A DNA stretch of 64,000 bases from Chelonoidis abingdonii (GCF_003597395.2 NC_133769.1:177038541-177102540), one strand, 5' to 3'. Shown: positions 10,671 through 22,723, counted from the stretch's first letter. The notes: a model not told the origin generated them from the sequence alone. A program made the numbers and translations.

Positions 10671-11351
10671 TTATAGTTTCTGTGTATGGAATATTCTGAG
10701 TCTGTGTTCTTTCTTTTTAAGCGCTTTAAACTTTAATTTGACGTCTGCTTTCAGCAAATAGTGATTGCTCCTTATATCTGCTCCTCTGAATATTCTTGTG
10801 TCTAACACTAATGTTTTCCATCTTTGACTAACACAGATATAGTCAATCTCATTTTGTGTACGGCCATCTGGTGAAATCCGTGTCTTTTTGTGTATGTTTT
10901 TATGTTGGAAGAAAGAATTGCAGATGCCAAGGTTGTTTTTGGCACAAAATTTAAGAAGTCTTGTGCCATGGTCTGTCGTTGTTCCAGCTGTATGTGGGCC
11001 GATGACTGTTTCCCTACCTCTTCTTTCATTTCTGGTCTGGACATTAAAATCTCCCATAACCAGGACAAGATCATGGTTCGGTATCTCTTTCATTACATCA
11101 TTCAATTCTGTATAGAATCTCTCTTTATCCTCTTCATCTGCATTGTTTGTTGGAGCATATGCCTTAACTATGGTGCACCTAATGTGCCGAGAGTGGAATC
11201 TAGCTACCAGTAACTTATCTGATATTGGCTGCCAATTCATAAGTGATTTCTTTGCAGAGCTATTCATGATGATTCTTACACCTCTTTCATGTTTCTCCCT
11301 GAATATAGCATTGTTTTTTCTCCAGATGTTACCGTACCTTGATCTTTCCAT
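10671..11351 (-). pseudogene. LINE apurinic-type endonuclease domain
   Basis: A 226-codon piece with the exonuclease-endonuclease-phosphatase fold order: CTIVKAYAPTNNADEEDKE, then LVMGDFNVQT (the GDFN metal/catalytic motif), then PDGRTQNEIDYICVSQRWK, and finally RGADIRSNHYLLKADV. The last motif is normally SDH; here the aspartate is Asn, which would be expected to damage catalysis. Further endonuclease N-terminal traces extend to about 11690 in other frames. The match is closest to the RTE-type endonuclease. Confidence 0.68.
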
Positions 11352-11691
11352 CTATCCTCACAAAGTCCTAGGATGTAAATTTTATATCTGTTCATTTCTT
11401 TAATGACCTACGCTAATTTTCTTGGACTATTTAGAATTCATACATTCCAGGTAGTTATGAATGTACTCTTTTTGGCTGTCAGGATTTGGACCACTGAGTG
11501 GGTGACTTCCCAGTGGATTTGATCATCCACAGTCATATGTGCATCTGAACGCTTTCCATCCTCCTCAGGCCGTGATTTTTGGTGTATGTGAGTAGTTTTT
11601 GTAGCTAGAATTTTTTTTTTTTTTACGGTGACGGGAAGCCACTCCATCAACCAAACCTCCTCCTTTTTGATCCAGGCTTGGGACCGGCACT

Positions 11692-11892
11692 TGAATCATG
11701 AAATGGGCAGGGTTGTTTCCTTGCATATGGCACCCCTCATCACTCATGTGGGCAACCCAATCTAGCCCTAGATACTAGAGAAATAATTCTTATTGGCTCT
11801 TGCTATGCTGACTCCATGCACCATATTAAGACCAGGAAGGATTTTATTTGCATGAAAATTTATATTATCAAGATATTTTCACACCCAGTTTA
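11692..11892. repeat. Right copy of ~200-bp direct repeat flanking the RTE-type LINE
   Basis: The partner of 8392-8593, same orientation, beginning tgaatcatgaaatg and ending cacacccagttta. The copies share long identical words such as tgactccatgcaccatatta and ttatcaagatattttcacac. Similarity stops at the same base on each side, next to ccttag on the left and gttaca on the right. Confidence 0.8.
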
Positions 11893-13390
11893 GTTACAAT
11901 AAATAAGGTTGACTTTGCTAAAGAGCTTGCTAAGTCATTCCACTCATCCCTTAGCAGGCAGCAACAGCTGCTGCTCAGACGATAAATATGAATCCTTCTC
12001 TTCAAACCTGCGCAACTAGGGCAGATACATAAATAACACAATTTCAGCCAGATCAAATATACTGCAGAAAGCTATACAGCCAATACACCAAAATTTCCAT
12101 TTGCTTTATCTGGTATTTGTCTGTAGTTACTTGTATAGAGTGGAAACTAAAACATTCAAAATAATAAAATTCATTCATGCCTTATGGATAACAGCTCCTG
12201 ATATTTAAGTATTTTTAAATTAATTATGTACTTATGAAAGATGTCAGATGACACACTATCCACAGAACTTATAAAGCATGGGAAGCAACACTACTCGCTA
12301 CTCTCCTCTGACCAATGTTTTTACATCATTCTGCATGCATCACCTCTACAGGTGAGAGGAGATTTCAGTTTCCATGGCCATTCAGTTCTTGGGCTCTTTG
12401 ACAAGAGACCAATTTTTTAGACTTTTATTTAGGTAAGAGAGAATATTAAATGACTGTAAAAACCAAAGGAAAAAATATTCTCCAACAGGATTAGAATCAT
12501 GCTTTTCCTAGATCTAAGTCTGATTGCTCAAGTTTGAAGACTTTAGCTAAACAGGAGAAATGTTGACCCTGAAGCAGTGACTTGTGTATGTGTGTAATAA
12601 ATAGAAGCTAAGAGCCAGACATCAGTGAAGTCGGCATCTTTTCTTGCTCAGGGGAAAGCTGCTGATAACTAGAGAAAACTGCAGAGTTCACTAACTGTTC
12701 AGCTTTAATTATGTGCAAATAATTCTTGTTTTAGTGACGTAAAACTGACTTTCCCTATTGTACAGTTGGCAGAAAGAAGTTAATTGAGCAGTCCAGAAAC
12801 TTGTTCTGTACAAACCATGCAGTCCTCTCTTTCAACTTGTCAACAAAGATGTTATCTTTTGTTTAAAGTAAAATAGGCTTATCCAAATGCTTGCCACTCT
12901 AGCAGCCAGTACAGGGTTACCACATTGGGTCAGTGCATAGGAACAAATACAGCTGCTACTGCTAAAACTATGAAATGTTACCACCAAATGCAGCAAAAAC
13001 CCATTGAACTGGTGCTAGTCATTAGGCATTTAAATGGGGATGTGGGAGACCAGATGGCAGATCAGAATATAATAGGAATACATGAGCTGGGTAGGAATAG
13101 GTGCCTTTCCCTAATATAGCACTCTCTATGAGAAGTTCAAAATTCAGCACTTTTCCTAACAACAAAAACAATAGGATAAAGATCAGCTCACTGGGAGGCA
13201 CCGAGCTGAAGAGAATCAGAATGTCTTCTGGAATGCTCCTGAATGTAGGGGAAGGGTGTCCATTGCATCATTCCTTAGGCTGGGGCAGAGCGCTCCCCAT
13301 TCTCTCTATCCAGTCTCTTCTGGCTGAGTACAGAAGGAGCAGCATCATGGCTACACCCCCTTTCCATCTTCCGTGGTGTGACTAGTAGTC
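11893..13390. other. Non-coding stretch, no gene recognised
   Basis: AT-rich, intron-like sequence. No domain, splice-bounded exon or clear repeat family was recognised. Confidence 0.45.
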
Positions 13391-13401
13391 CTTTCACACA
13401 G

Positions 13402-13594
13402 AAGCAGCAGAGAGTCCTGTGGCACCTTATAGACTAACAGACGTTTTGGAGCATGAGCTTTCGTGGGTGAATACTGACGAAGTGGGTATTCACCCACGAA
13501 AGCTCATGCTCCAAAACGTCTGCTAGTCTATAAGGTGCCACAGGACTCTCTGCTGCTTTTACATATCCAGACTAACACAGCTACCCCTCTGATA
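13402..13594. mobile_element. Hairpin element made of two inverted Penelope-like 3' tails, with TSD
   Basis: A 193-bp element. Two arms (about 13402-13474 and 13486-13560) are near-perfect reverse complements with an 11-bp loop. Both contain the words ccttatagactaacagacg or its complement, and gcatgagctttcgtgggtga, which also form the 3' tail of the Penelope-like element at 39583. The right arm is followed by a short tail with ccagactaacacagctaccc. A flanking direct repeat, ctttcacacag / ctttcacatag (13391-13401 and 13595-13605), differs at one base. No coding capacity. Confidence 0.7.
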
Positions 13595-14491
13595 CTTTCA
13601 CATAGAGGGGCATAGGGGCTGTTTTCTGACTGGAACCTGCCTGAGCATGTAAGAAAAAGAGGAATGCACTGTGCACACTCCCCAGCTTTTTCACCTTGTC
13701 TTATCTGGCCTTGCAGCCTCTTGACCCACCACTACATGTGCCTCTGGGTATGAATCTCAATTATTCTAAGACCTCTTTACATTCCTTTGCCAGCATACAC
13801 ACGCTTTAAGGTACTTTACACTGGCAGCGTGTTGTGAAGGAGCCTTAAGATGCTTGAGAATTCGGGACTTTGTGTGTGGAGAGAAAATGGATGATATTGC
13901 AAGCAGTGTCACGAGGAGGTAAGATATACAGGGACTTTATAACACTTAGGACAGTGCAGAGAATTCAACATGAAAGAGAGTCACAATCAAGTCACCCGAA
14001 AGGACTACATAGCAGTGAGAAGATGGATCAAATTAGTGAGAGGTAGTAAAGAAATATACGAACACATCAGTGATCAGTGTGATGCTTGACTGAAAGCAAC
14101 AAGTAGGAGACACCATCGACTGTTTAATACAATGAGAGCTTTTAAAAGGTTTGAAGCCAAGAGTGTGTAACATCAAATTAAACAGTAATAAAACTTGATC
14201 AGAGACAGTGGGAAAAATAAAAGGAATGCAGTGCAAACCTGTGCTAGTAGCAAAGTAGAATAATTAATTTCATTCTCAAAATTATACCTATTGCTGGAAT
14301 GTAACCACCAGTTTACAGTCATTAAGTTGGTGGTGATGCTGTAGAGAATAAATGTAAAATTTCCCAGAGTGACTCATTTTATCATTTTTTTTACTGGGAA
14401 TTTTCCTTGATTAAACACCTCATCTCCCCATTCACCAATCTTCACCATCCAAGGTAGTGAGACTTTTAAATTTTCAGTAGTATGTTTAGAG

Positions 14492-14612
14492 AGTACTGCT
14501 CTGATTATTACATTCATTCCTGTCATAAACAAAATCTCTTGAGCTAAACATATTGTCTTAAACAGCAGCTGCTTTACCTTAACTGTTATAATCTGCAGAC
14601 AGTTATGAACAT
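14492..14612 (+). repeat. Direct repeat copy 1 (partner 15416-15529)
   Basis: Both copies start gtactgct, share acattcattcct and aaacaaaatct, and end with gttatgaac. They are diverged and about 0.9 kb apart. They may be two fragments of one dispersed repeat or remains of terminal repeats; the family is not recognised. Confidence 0.5.
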
Positions 14613-15415
14613 ATCTCTGTGTCAAACTAAATACCCTATTTTGTTTTGTGAATACTGTTTTGACTGTAAACTGCACTGTACCTTCACTTTTTCCTTTTTA
14701 CCCCCATATGGGATTTCAGAAGGTCTTAGCAGAAGATTAACGTTGGAGACCACTCAAGAGGTTTTACCTTGGAGGGTCTTCCACTAAAATGGAAGCATAC
14801 TAGGACAATGAGCTGGGGGAGTCATCTGAGAGAGGGGACTGAAAGGTTGGGTGGAAGAGCAGAACCAGAACAGGAGGCTATGCAGGAGGAGAATGCAGAG
14901 AGGAAGAATCCTGGAATCCTTGGAAAGTCATTAACTCACACTCAAAGGACTCTTAGGAGTGGTGAAGAAACTGAGATGGGGATTTGCATGCAGGTTTTTT
15001 TTCCCCCGTAGATCTGTATATCTCTTATGTCTGTCCATGAGTAGAGTGCGATTGGTTTAGAAAGTCCTCTGGCAAAGTCTCTGTATTATTTGCTTTAACA
15101 GTCATTAAACCACAAAGGGAGAAATAGTAATCTAGAGGGGCCACAGCTTCAGTAGAACTCTGGGCATACTTAAGAGCTATTGTGGGGGAGGCCTTTTGTT
15201 TCAAGGATTAGGCAGTTGGACTGTGGAACCTCATCTCTCAGATAGCGAGTCTAGACAGAGAACCTCCACCCGGAGAGCATGCCTGGATTCCCACAGACAG
15301 TGCTGAGACTGCCCAGACGCAGCAACCCCAAGAGCATGCGGGATCCAGGGGTTGGTTCCAAACACTGCAGACTGGTGAGCATCCAGCAGGGGGAGTTCAG
15401 CTAGGGTTATAACAG

Positions 15416-15529
15416 GTACTGCTTTAACTACTACATTCATTCCTATAGTAAACAAAATCTGAAGCTAAAATCTCTTCAATAGTAGTTGCTTTGCCTTTGC
15501 TATTATAATTTGCTAAAAGTTATGAACTT
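15416..15529 (+). repeat. Direct repeat copy 2 (partner 14492-14612)
   Basis: Second copy of the ~115-bp repeat, sharing ctacattcattcct, gtaaacaaaatct and agttatgaact with the first. Confidence 0.5.
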
Positions 15530-15998
15530 ACTGCAGAAATGTTTATCATGGAACGTTTTAGAAATCTAAGACTAAATGAATACAGAGCATGGGATACCAA
15601 CCTAGTTTGTCCATAGAGTCTTTTTTCTTCAGGAGTGAACCTTTGAATCCAGCAGAGTGATTATTAGGGCCATCTGAGACTTTTATAATGATGCTTATTT
15701 CACTAACCCATATTTGCCACCACTGGTTCTTCCATCATTCTCTATCTGTTCTAATTGATGACTTCGCTTCATTTCCCTGTATTAGAGATGGCTAGAAAAT
15801 GGAAATCTCTTCCCATGAAAAATTTCACATTTAAAAAAAAATGTCCAAACCAGAGTCAAAACTGCAATATCTTTTGTGGGAAGGGATTTCAGGAAAAATT
15901 CCACTTCAGTTCTCCTGAAATGGAATGTTTTGGCTTCCTTGAGCAGGAAGTGAAATTGACAAGAGTCTTTTAGCCTGGCTTCTGGAGAGCTGGGGTGC

Positions 15999-17092
15999 TG
16001 TCGGGAAAAGACCACCACCCAGTTGATTTTGGATCAGACAGCCTGAGGCACCTTTATGGTTATAACAAGATTACAAGTGTGCACACAGGGAGAAACGGCG
16101 TAACCTTATGCAAAAGATAAGCCGCTCTGTCCCTTACAAATTTTACCAAGCTTATAAAGGTTAAAACCGCAAAACGTCATATAGGTTACACAAGTTATTT
16201 GCCTCTTTTGGTAAGTAATATTACAGATCAGCAGGTTATTTACTGTAAGTTCAGTTTGGGGTATTTCCAGTTATTGTTTCTTTTGCAACTATACTGACTG
16301 TCTTATGACCCCTTGATTGCAAATACATATTGCAAAAGCTATTGGAATATTGCATATATCATGCATTCTGGGAGTGATTGAGCTGGTTATTTGATACCCC
16401 CACCTTGCAGTTACCGTAAGCAAGCAGTAATTATCATGCTATATTTTGCTTAAAGCTGGGCTGGCACTCAAGTGACCCTTTGCCCCCGCCGAGTTCCTCT
16501 TTTGTTAGTGCTTCATACTTCATTTCTTTATACCTAGTTTTCATTACACCCCAGTTCTTTTTTTATGCCCTAGTGCTTAATATGCTGATAATTTCATGCG
16601 CAGTCCTCAGTTTCCAACAAACAAAATGTTTTATTTAGCACCTGGTCTGTTAGAGCCCAAAGTCCGAACATAGGGCCTGTAAAAACAATTACAAAGCTTA
16701 TCTAACTATAAAATAATGGCCAAGCTATATCTAACAAGCCGGGGCGGGGGGAGTGATCCCTTGTTCCCCTCCTAGTTCCTCTTTTGTCAGTGTTCTATAC
16801 CCTGTTTCTTCATATCTAGTTTCCTCCCCACCCAGTGCCTGGTATACTGATAAACAAGTTTATTTGAGAAATAAACCCATGGCTTTTATTTTACATTATT
16901 TAGCTTGCATTAATTTTAGCTAAAGCCTGAGGCCTGGATATATGGGCCTGTGAAACAATAAAGCTAAAAGCATTTAATTGTTACAATATTATATGTCAAA
17001 ATCACAGAGGCTTATATTAATGTCAGGGTTCTGCAGCAGGGACTGATTTGATTACTATTTCAATCAGGGTCCCGATGCAGTATTCGTGACAG
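15999..17092 (-). mobile_element. Possible solo LTR
   Basis: A roughly 1.1-kb block whose ends are imperfect inverted repeats of LTR form: tgtcgggaa at the left and ttcgtgaca at the right. Read on the minus strand it would run TG...CA, with a weak AATAAA-like signal (cataaagg) about 45 bp before its end. It contains an internal direct repeat (about 16488-16550 and 16768-16830, sharing gttcctcttttgt). Flanking bases gtgc and gtga are only a near match for a 4-bp TSD. Assignment is tentative. Confidence 0.35.
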
Positions 17093-20000
17093 TGATAGCA
17101 AACTCCCAAAGGCAGTGGCTAGACAAGGCTCTATATGGACGGAAAGCTACGAGTATAAGGAGGGGGGGTTATGGTCCCTCACAGTGCTTAGTCTCACAAA
17201 TCCCTCACAGCTGTAGGAACAGAAGACACAGAGAGCTGGGGTGCTCAACCTCTCCAGCCCCTGAGCTTGCGTGAGTGCCCCAGTGCTCTGCCTCTCTAGC
17301 TGCAGTAGTTGAAGGGAGGCTGCACATCTGGGCTGCCTGCCTCTTCAGCCCCAGAAGTGGATGACAGACAGGGAGGGCGAAAGCGCAGGAGGCAAGAAGT
17401 CAGAGTGCTCAGCCTCAGCAGCCCTCCTGGAAAGCTTTAGTCTGTTTCACTTTCTGCCTGAAATTGACTGGTGCCTTCCAGACAGGCTGCCATGGAACCA
17501 TCCTTTCAATTGTCCCCGCAGATTTTTCAGCAAAACTGAAACTTCCGCATGGAAAATTTCAATTTTGTGAAAAGGGCATTTTTCGTTGGAAAAACTTTCT
17601 GATGAAAAATTCCCACACAGCATCACCCTATATCTCATGCTATTACCTATGGTAGGCTTTCAGTAAAATCACCATATGGAATGGGGAGACTGGAAGCACC
17701 ACTACTCAAAATTCAGTTGTTTGTTAGATATCAGATGGGACATGACCATTGAGTTGACACTGAATCACTGAACCAAATCATGTTTATAGCAAGGACTGGC
17801 AAAACACATAATGGTTGGTACAGAGCCCCAAACATTTTGTGTCTCCGGATACATAGATGCAAATCTCACAGAGCAGATAGAAAATGTGTCTGCATATATC
17901 TGCATAGAGGTCTTTGAGTTTTGTACTTCTGAAGAGAAATTTCTAAAATTTTCTGAGGAAATCATTTTAAAAAATCCCAGTTGTGCAGATCTCTCGTGTG
18001 TGCATGAGTGTGTTTGGTGGTAGTGGCGCTTTAACTGTTGGTTTACAATGGGTATTGCCAGAAATGAGGCAAACATTCATATTACTGCTCCTGAGCAAAT
18101 ATTCATATCCTTATATGAATGCAACAGATGACCATGTGGCTAATATGGTAATACAGATTTCACACCTAATACTTGAAAGTGACTCAAGATTGTAATTGTC
18201 AAGTTTTCTGAGAAATGACATGGGTATAGAGGTGGGCAAACTGAGAAGCTGAGAGGAACAACTGACTTAATCCTTGAGACCATCTAAATTACTCTCAGTG
18301 AAGCTGGTCTGGAATTTTTGATGAAATGTCTTCCCCCTGAAAAAAGTTGATCTGTGAAAACCAAATATTGTTCATAGAAAAAATAGTAGTTTTCATCAAT
18401 TTCTTGACTTGAGAGAATGTTGCGGAAAAAAGGTGTCAAAATTGGTTAAACATCCTGTTATGACATTTTCTAAATGAAAAATGTTGGTTTCTCAGTTGGA
18501 CAAGACTTTTATTTAGGAATTAGTTTACTAATTATAGTGAAAAAAATAAAATAAATAACTAGAAAAAGGTTGGAACTGAAGTGAAGTGTTTAGAAATTAT
18601 TGAAATATTTTGACTGACCCAAGCTGAAATTTTTGTTTGTTTGATGACTTGTGAAAATTTTCAAGATTTCAACTTTTCATCCTTATTCTGGATGAGAAGA
18701 AATTTCCAAATTGTGAATATTTTCCCATGAGAAAACAGTTTCCTGCCCTGCTCTAATGTTCAGTGCACGACCAGAGCGAGAGAAGAGAAGGTGGCCACTT
18801 TTGACTTCCAGATCCATGGGACTTCTGGGAGGTCAGTTCAGCCCTTTGATACTTTAGAACAGACTCAAAACTCCTCTAAGTTACCCTGGTTTGTAACAAC
18901 CCCTGGGGCCATTAAGCTGGCCAGGTACTGCTGGAGCACTGCAACCTCTGACCATGTCCTCTCTCTCCCTGGCACAATCTCCACCATGCCCCATATGCTG
19001 CATAAATTTAAGTGGGTTTAAGTTTCATTGCAAATAATTTACAAAGTTCCATTAGCTAAATATTATAGAAAGTGAAAGACTCAATTTAATTTTCCAAGTA
19101 ACTTTATAAGATTAAAAATTTAGTAAAAAAAAGTCAAAGTAACCATAAACTTACATCAATATGTAGGCTTGCGGCTGAACACGGAAAGGTGTTCTGTTTG
19201 TTTGTTTTCCTTTTAAGGCACTATATTCTGGTGAATAAACACTGTTTCCATTTAAACCAGTCAATAAGCTCAATTCTCTGGTGTAATTCAACTCCTTTGA
19301 AGTCAAAGGAGTTACATGAGAGATGAATTTAACTCAATATGCTTACACAACAAGACATATATACAGTATGTCTAAAACACAAAAACAACAAAAAACCCAG
19401 CTATAATATTTTTTTCAGGAAAAACCTTCTTGGGGCTCTCTTAGGTTAATAATTGCAGTGGTGCACAGTGGCAACTATTTTTAGTCTAGTCTAAACAATC
19501 AGTTAAACTCTCTTTAAAGTACACAAGCTATGTGGAATGCGCAGTGAAACACAATTCTCTCTTTCCTTTTCAAGTGAAAACTTTATCTTCTCTTCTTGTT
19601 AATGGAAAATATTAGTTTTGATTTTGTATTTGCATGACATTGTCTAGGGAAGCAAGCGCTTGTTATGACAATGGAGAAATTTAGTTTGCGGTATCTTTAG
19701 TAAACTAATGTATCATCAAATGAGAGATCCAACTGAAAAATACTTTTTAAAAAAGCGAGGAACACACCTAAAACACAACAGAAAAACAGATATGGAGATC
19801 CCAGTATACTGTATGCATTGATAACATCAATCCTGAGACCACTTACTGAACTGGGTTATCTAGTGGGATCACAAGTAACAGAAAAGCCACCATTTCATTA
19901 TTTGACACTGGATCCCTTCTGTAATACATAGAAATATAATTTCTGCCATAAATTTTACTATATACGGTTTTCTGTTATGTCTGAGAATCCAAACAGGATA

Positions 20001-20752
20001 TGACTGTAGCTTTGGTATTCTGGAATTTACCAGAAGTAGTCAGGGAAGTCCCAGATAGTCACAGAATACATGACCTCCATGACAGAATTGTATGCTTACT
20101 GGTTAGAGAATGTTTAATCATGCAACCCTGACATTGTCATAGCATAGCATAGCATATAATGACGTGTAATATCTGTTTATTTTATTTATTGTATTGTGTC
20201 CAGCACTCAAAGGCTTTGACACAGGATGTCCCTCAAAATGTATATTTTATCATTCTAATTCAAATCTATCCTTTAATGCCTTATCTCATGCCCCGAAGCA
20301 TAAGTCATCCTTGTATAGAGGCCCAGATAACCCAGTGGAGATCATTCACATTGTGGAAGTCACATGCTTTGTCTATAAGAGCAAAAGTGTAATTCTTCTA
20401 TTACTTATAGATCAATATTGATAGAAATTTAACTTGACTATATTTGCTTTGAAGAAGTGCTGGATGTACCATGTTTCCTGGACTCTGGTGAAAGTCATGA
20501 ATTTCATTAGCATCACCCCCAACCATCCCATCCATTATTTCTCAATAACTGTATGATAGTTCAGCTCTAGAAAATAAACATGTTTCTGAAATAACTGTGT
20601 GCTCCTATTTCAGTTGGTCAGAGTAAATTCTTATGGATTAGCTTAACACAAAAACATATATATTTTTTCAAAATAGCTTTTTTAACATAAAAGAAAAAGC
20701 ATTAAGGCTGTCTAACCTATACAGGCATTCTCTCTCTCTCTAAACTATACAG
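17093..20752. other. Non-coding stretch, AT-rich and palindrome-rich patches
   Basis: Patches at about 17460-17620 and 18240-18760 are rich in gaaaattt/aaattttc words in both orientations, as in old palindromic DNA-transposon relics. A segment at 19270-19330 has an inverted pair around aactcctttgaagtcaaagg. No coding sequence recognised. Confidence 0.4.
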
Positions 20753-22611
20753 AGACAGAATAATAGAAATGTAGAGCTGGAAGGGCTCCCAAGAGGTAAT
20801 CTAGTCCAGCCCCTTACACTGAGGCAGGACCAGGTAAATCTAGTCTATCCCTGACAGATGTTTGTCAAACCTTCTCTTAAAAACACCCAGTGCTGAGAAT
20901 TCCACAACCTCCTTTGGAAGCCTATTCCAGAGCTTAATTAACCTTATAGTTAGATTTTTTTTTCCTAATATAACCTAAATCCTTCCTGCAGATTAAGACC
21001 ATTACTTCTTGTCCTGCCTCCAGAGGATGCAGAGAACAAATGATCCCCATCCTCTTTATAACGGCTCTTAACATATCAGAAGACTGTTATCAGGTCCCCC
21101 CTCATCTTCTTTTCTCAAAACTAAACATGCCCAGTTTTTATGACCTTTTCGCATAGGTCAGGTTTTCTAAACCTTTTATTATTTTTGTTGCTCTCCTCTG
21201 GACTTTCTCCAGTTTCTTCACATCTTTCCTAAAGTGTGGTACCCAGAATTGGACACAGTACTTCAGTTGAGGCCTCAGCAGTGCCAAGTAGAGTGAGACA
21301 ATTGCCTCTCATGTCTGACCTATGACACTTCGGTTAATACACCGCAGAACTATGTCAACCTTTTTTGCAACTGCATCAAATTGTTCACTCATATTTAATT
21401 TGTGATCCACTATAACCCCCAGATCCTTTTCAGCAATACGACCACCTAGTCAATTATTCCCTATTTTGTAGTTTGCATTTGATATTTCTCTCCTAAGTGT
21501 AGTACTTTGCACTTTTCTTTATTGAATTTCATCTTGTTGATTTCAGACCAATTCTCTAATTTGTCAAGATCATTTTTAATTTTAATCCTATCTTTGAAAG
21601 TGCTTGCAACCCTTTCCAACTTGGTGTCATATCCAAATTTTATAAGCATATACCCCACTCTATTATCCAAGTTATTAGGGAAAATATTGAATTGTACTGG
21701 ACTTGAGACTGACCCCATTAGATACACACTCTCAATGTGGCAGCAAACTATTAATAACTACCCTTTGAGTATAGTTTTTCAACCAGTTGTGAACCTACCT
21801 TACAGTAATTTCATATAGACCACATTTCCCTAGTGTGCTTATGAATTGAGAATGTCCTGTGAGACAGTATCAAAATCCTTACTAAAATGAAGATATATCA
21901 CTTCTACTGGTTCTCCCCTACCCACTTGGCCTATAACCCTGTCAAAGAAGAAATTCGGTTGGCTTGCCATGATTTGTTTTTGACAAATCCATTTCTTATA
22001 ACCCTATTATCCTCTAGCTGCTTACAAATTGATTGTTTAATAATTTGTTCCTGTACCTTTCCAGGTATCAAAGTTAGGCTAACCAGTCTATAATTCCCTG
22101 GTTCCTCTTTTGTTCCCCTTTTTAAAGAAAGGTACTATGTTTGCCCTTCCCCAGTCCTCTGGGACCTCACCCACCCTCTATGAGTTCTCAAAGATAGTTG
22201 CCAATGGGTTGGAGATTGCTTCAGCTAATTCCTTAAGTAACTTAGAATGAATTTCATCAGGCCTTGCCAACTTGAATACATCTAACTTATCTAAATATTC
22301 TTAAACCTGTTCTTTTCCTATATTGGCTTGCGTTCCTTACCTTGTGTTGTTAATATTAATTGTGTTGAGTATCCTGGTCAGGTCACCATTAACCTTTTTA
22401 GTGAAGACTGAATCAAAATAGGCATTAAACACCTCAGCCTTCTAGATGTCATCAGATATTAGCTCTCCTTCCCCACTAAGTAGAAGACCTATGTTTCCTT
22501 TGTCTTTCTCTTGTTCTTAATGTATTTATAGAATCTATTCTTATTGTCTTTTATGTCCCTTGCTAGGTGTAACTCATTTTGTGCCTTAGCCTTTCTGACT
22601 TTGTCCTTACA
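20753..22611 (-). mobile_element. CR1 LINE, 5'-truncated, decayed
   Basis: Reverse-complement CR1. Its 3' end lies at the left, with the tagagctggaagggctccc-type CR1 tail (compare the tail at 26676). RT traces on the minus strand include a degraded active-site region (LIKFGYDTKLERVA in place of FADDTKL) followed by LENWSEINKMKFNKEKCKVLHLG at 21461-21727. Further conserved CR1 RT words are readable in the complement through about 22600. The element stops there, so it is 5'-truncated, as is usual for CR1. It lies in the intron just upstream of the EPHA6 exon. Confidence 0.78.
21461..21727 (-). pseudogene. CR1 reverse transcriptase fragment, mutated active site
   Basis: An 88-codon piece of CR1 RT. 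The active site reads FGYD instead of FADD, so a catalytic aspartate region is altered. The following KMKFNKEKCKVLHLG block is the standard CR1 motif after the palm. Stops bound it on both sides. Confidence 0.7.
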
Positions 22612-22676
22612 TTCATAGAGTCCTAAATTCTAAGCCCAAATAGAACTATTATGATCATTGAATGTGACCTCTAGAA
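22612..22676 (-). mobile_element. CR1 3'-end remnant close to the EPHA6 exon
   Basis: About 65 bp resembling the 3' end of a CR1 in reverse: tcatagagtcctaaattcta followed by actattatgatcatt and tgacctct. Compare 26682-26735 and the plus-strand end at 63062-63116. It appears to be a separate, diverged tail joined to the end of the larger CR1, and it ends about 47 bp before the exon. Confidence 0.55.
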
Positions 22677-22700
22677 AATGTGAATTGTCTGTTAACAAAA

Positions 22701-22723
22701 GTATTTGCTCTTGTTGGTTTAAG
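22701..22723 (+). other. EPHA6: 3' splice site of the EPHA6 exon
   Basis: A T-rich run (tatttgctcttgttggttt) followed by AAG directly before the coding sequence. It gives the correct Eph reading frame. Confidence 0.85.

Larger units (their letters stand above)
8594..11691 (-). mobile_element. RTE-superfamily (RTE-X-like) non-LTR retrotransposon, near full length, decayed
   Basis: A 3.1-kb LINE on the minus strand, whose 5' end is at the right. Reading right to left it encodes an apurinic-type endonuclease (10671-11351), a reverse transcriptase start (9835-10446), the RT core with an intact FADD box (9174-9461) and a C-terminal region (8603-9070). The endonuclease resembles the type annotated in many animals as craniofacial development protein 2-like, which derives from RTE LINEs. 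The C-terminal block with RRKRGRPKITWKQTV also occurs in RTE-like elements. Several stops and frameshifts separate the blocks. The element is bounded on both sides by ~200-bp direct repeats. The superfamily is fairly secure; the clade is inferred from memory. Confidence 0.75.
13606..15998. other. Non-coding stretch with one pair of direct repeats
   Basis: Apart from a diverged ~115-bp direct repeat pair (14492-14612 and 15416-15529) and a GAAA/TTTC-rich patch at about 15780-15970, nothing gene-like was recognised. Open frames have no identifiable domain. Confidence 0.45.
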
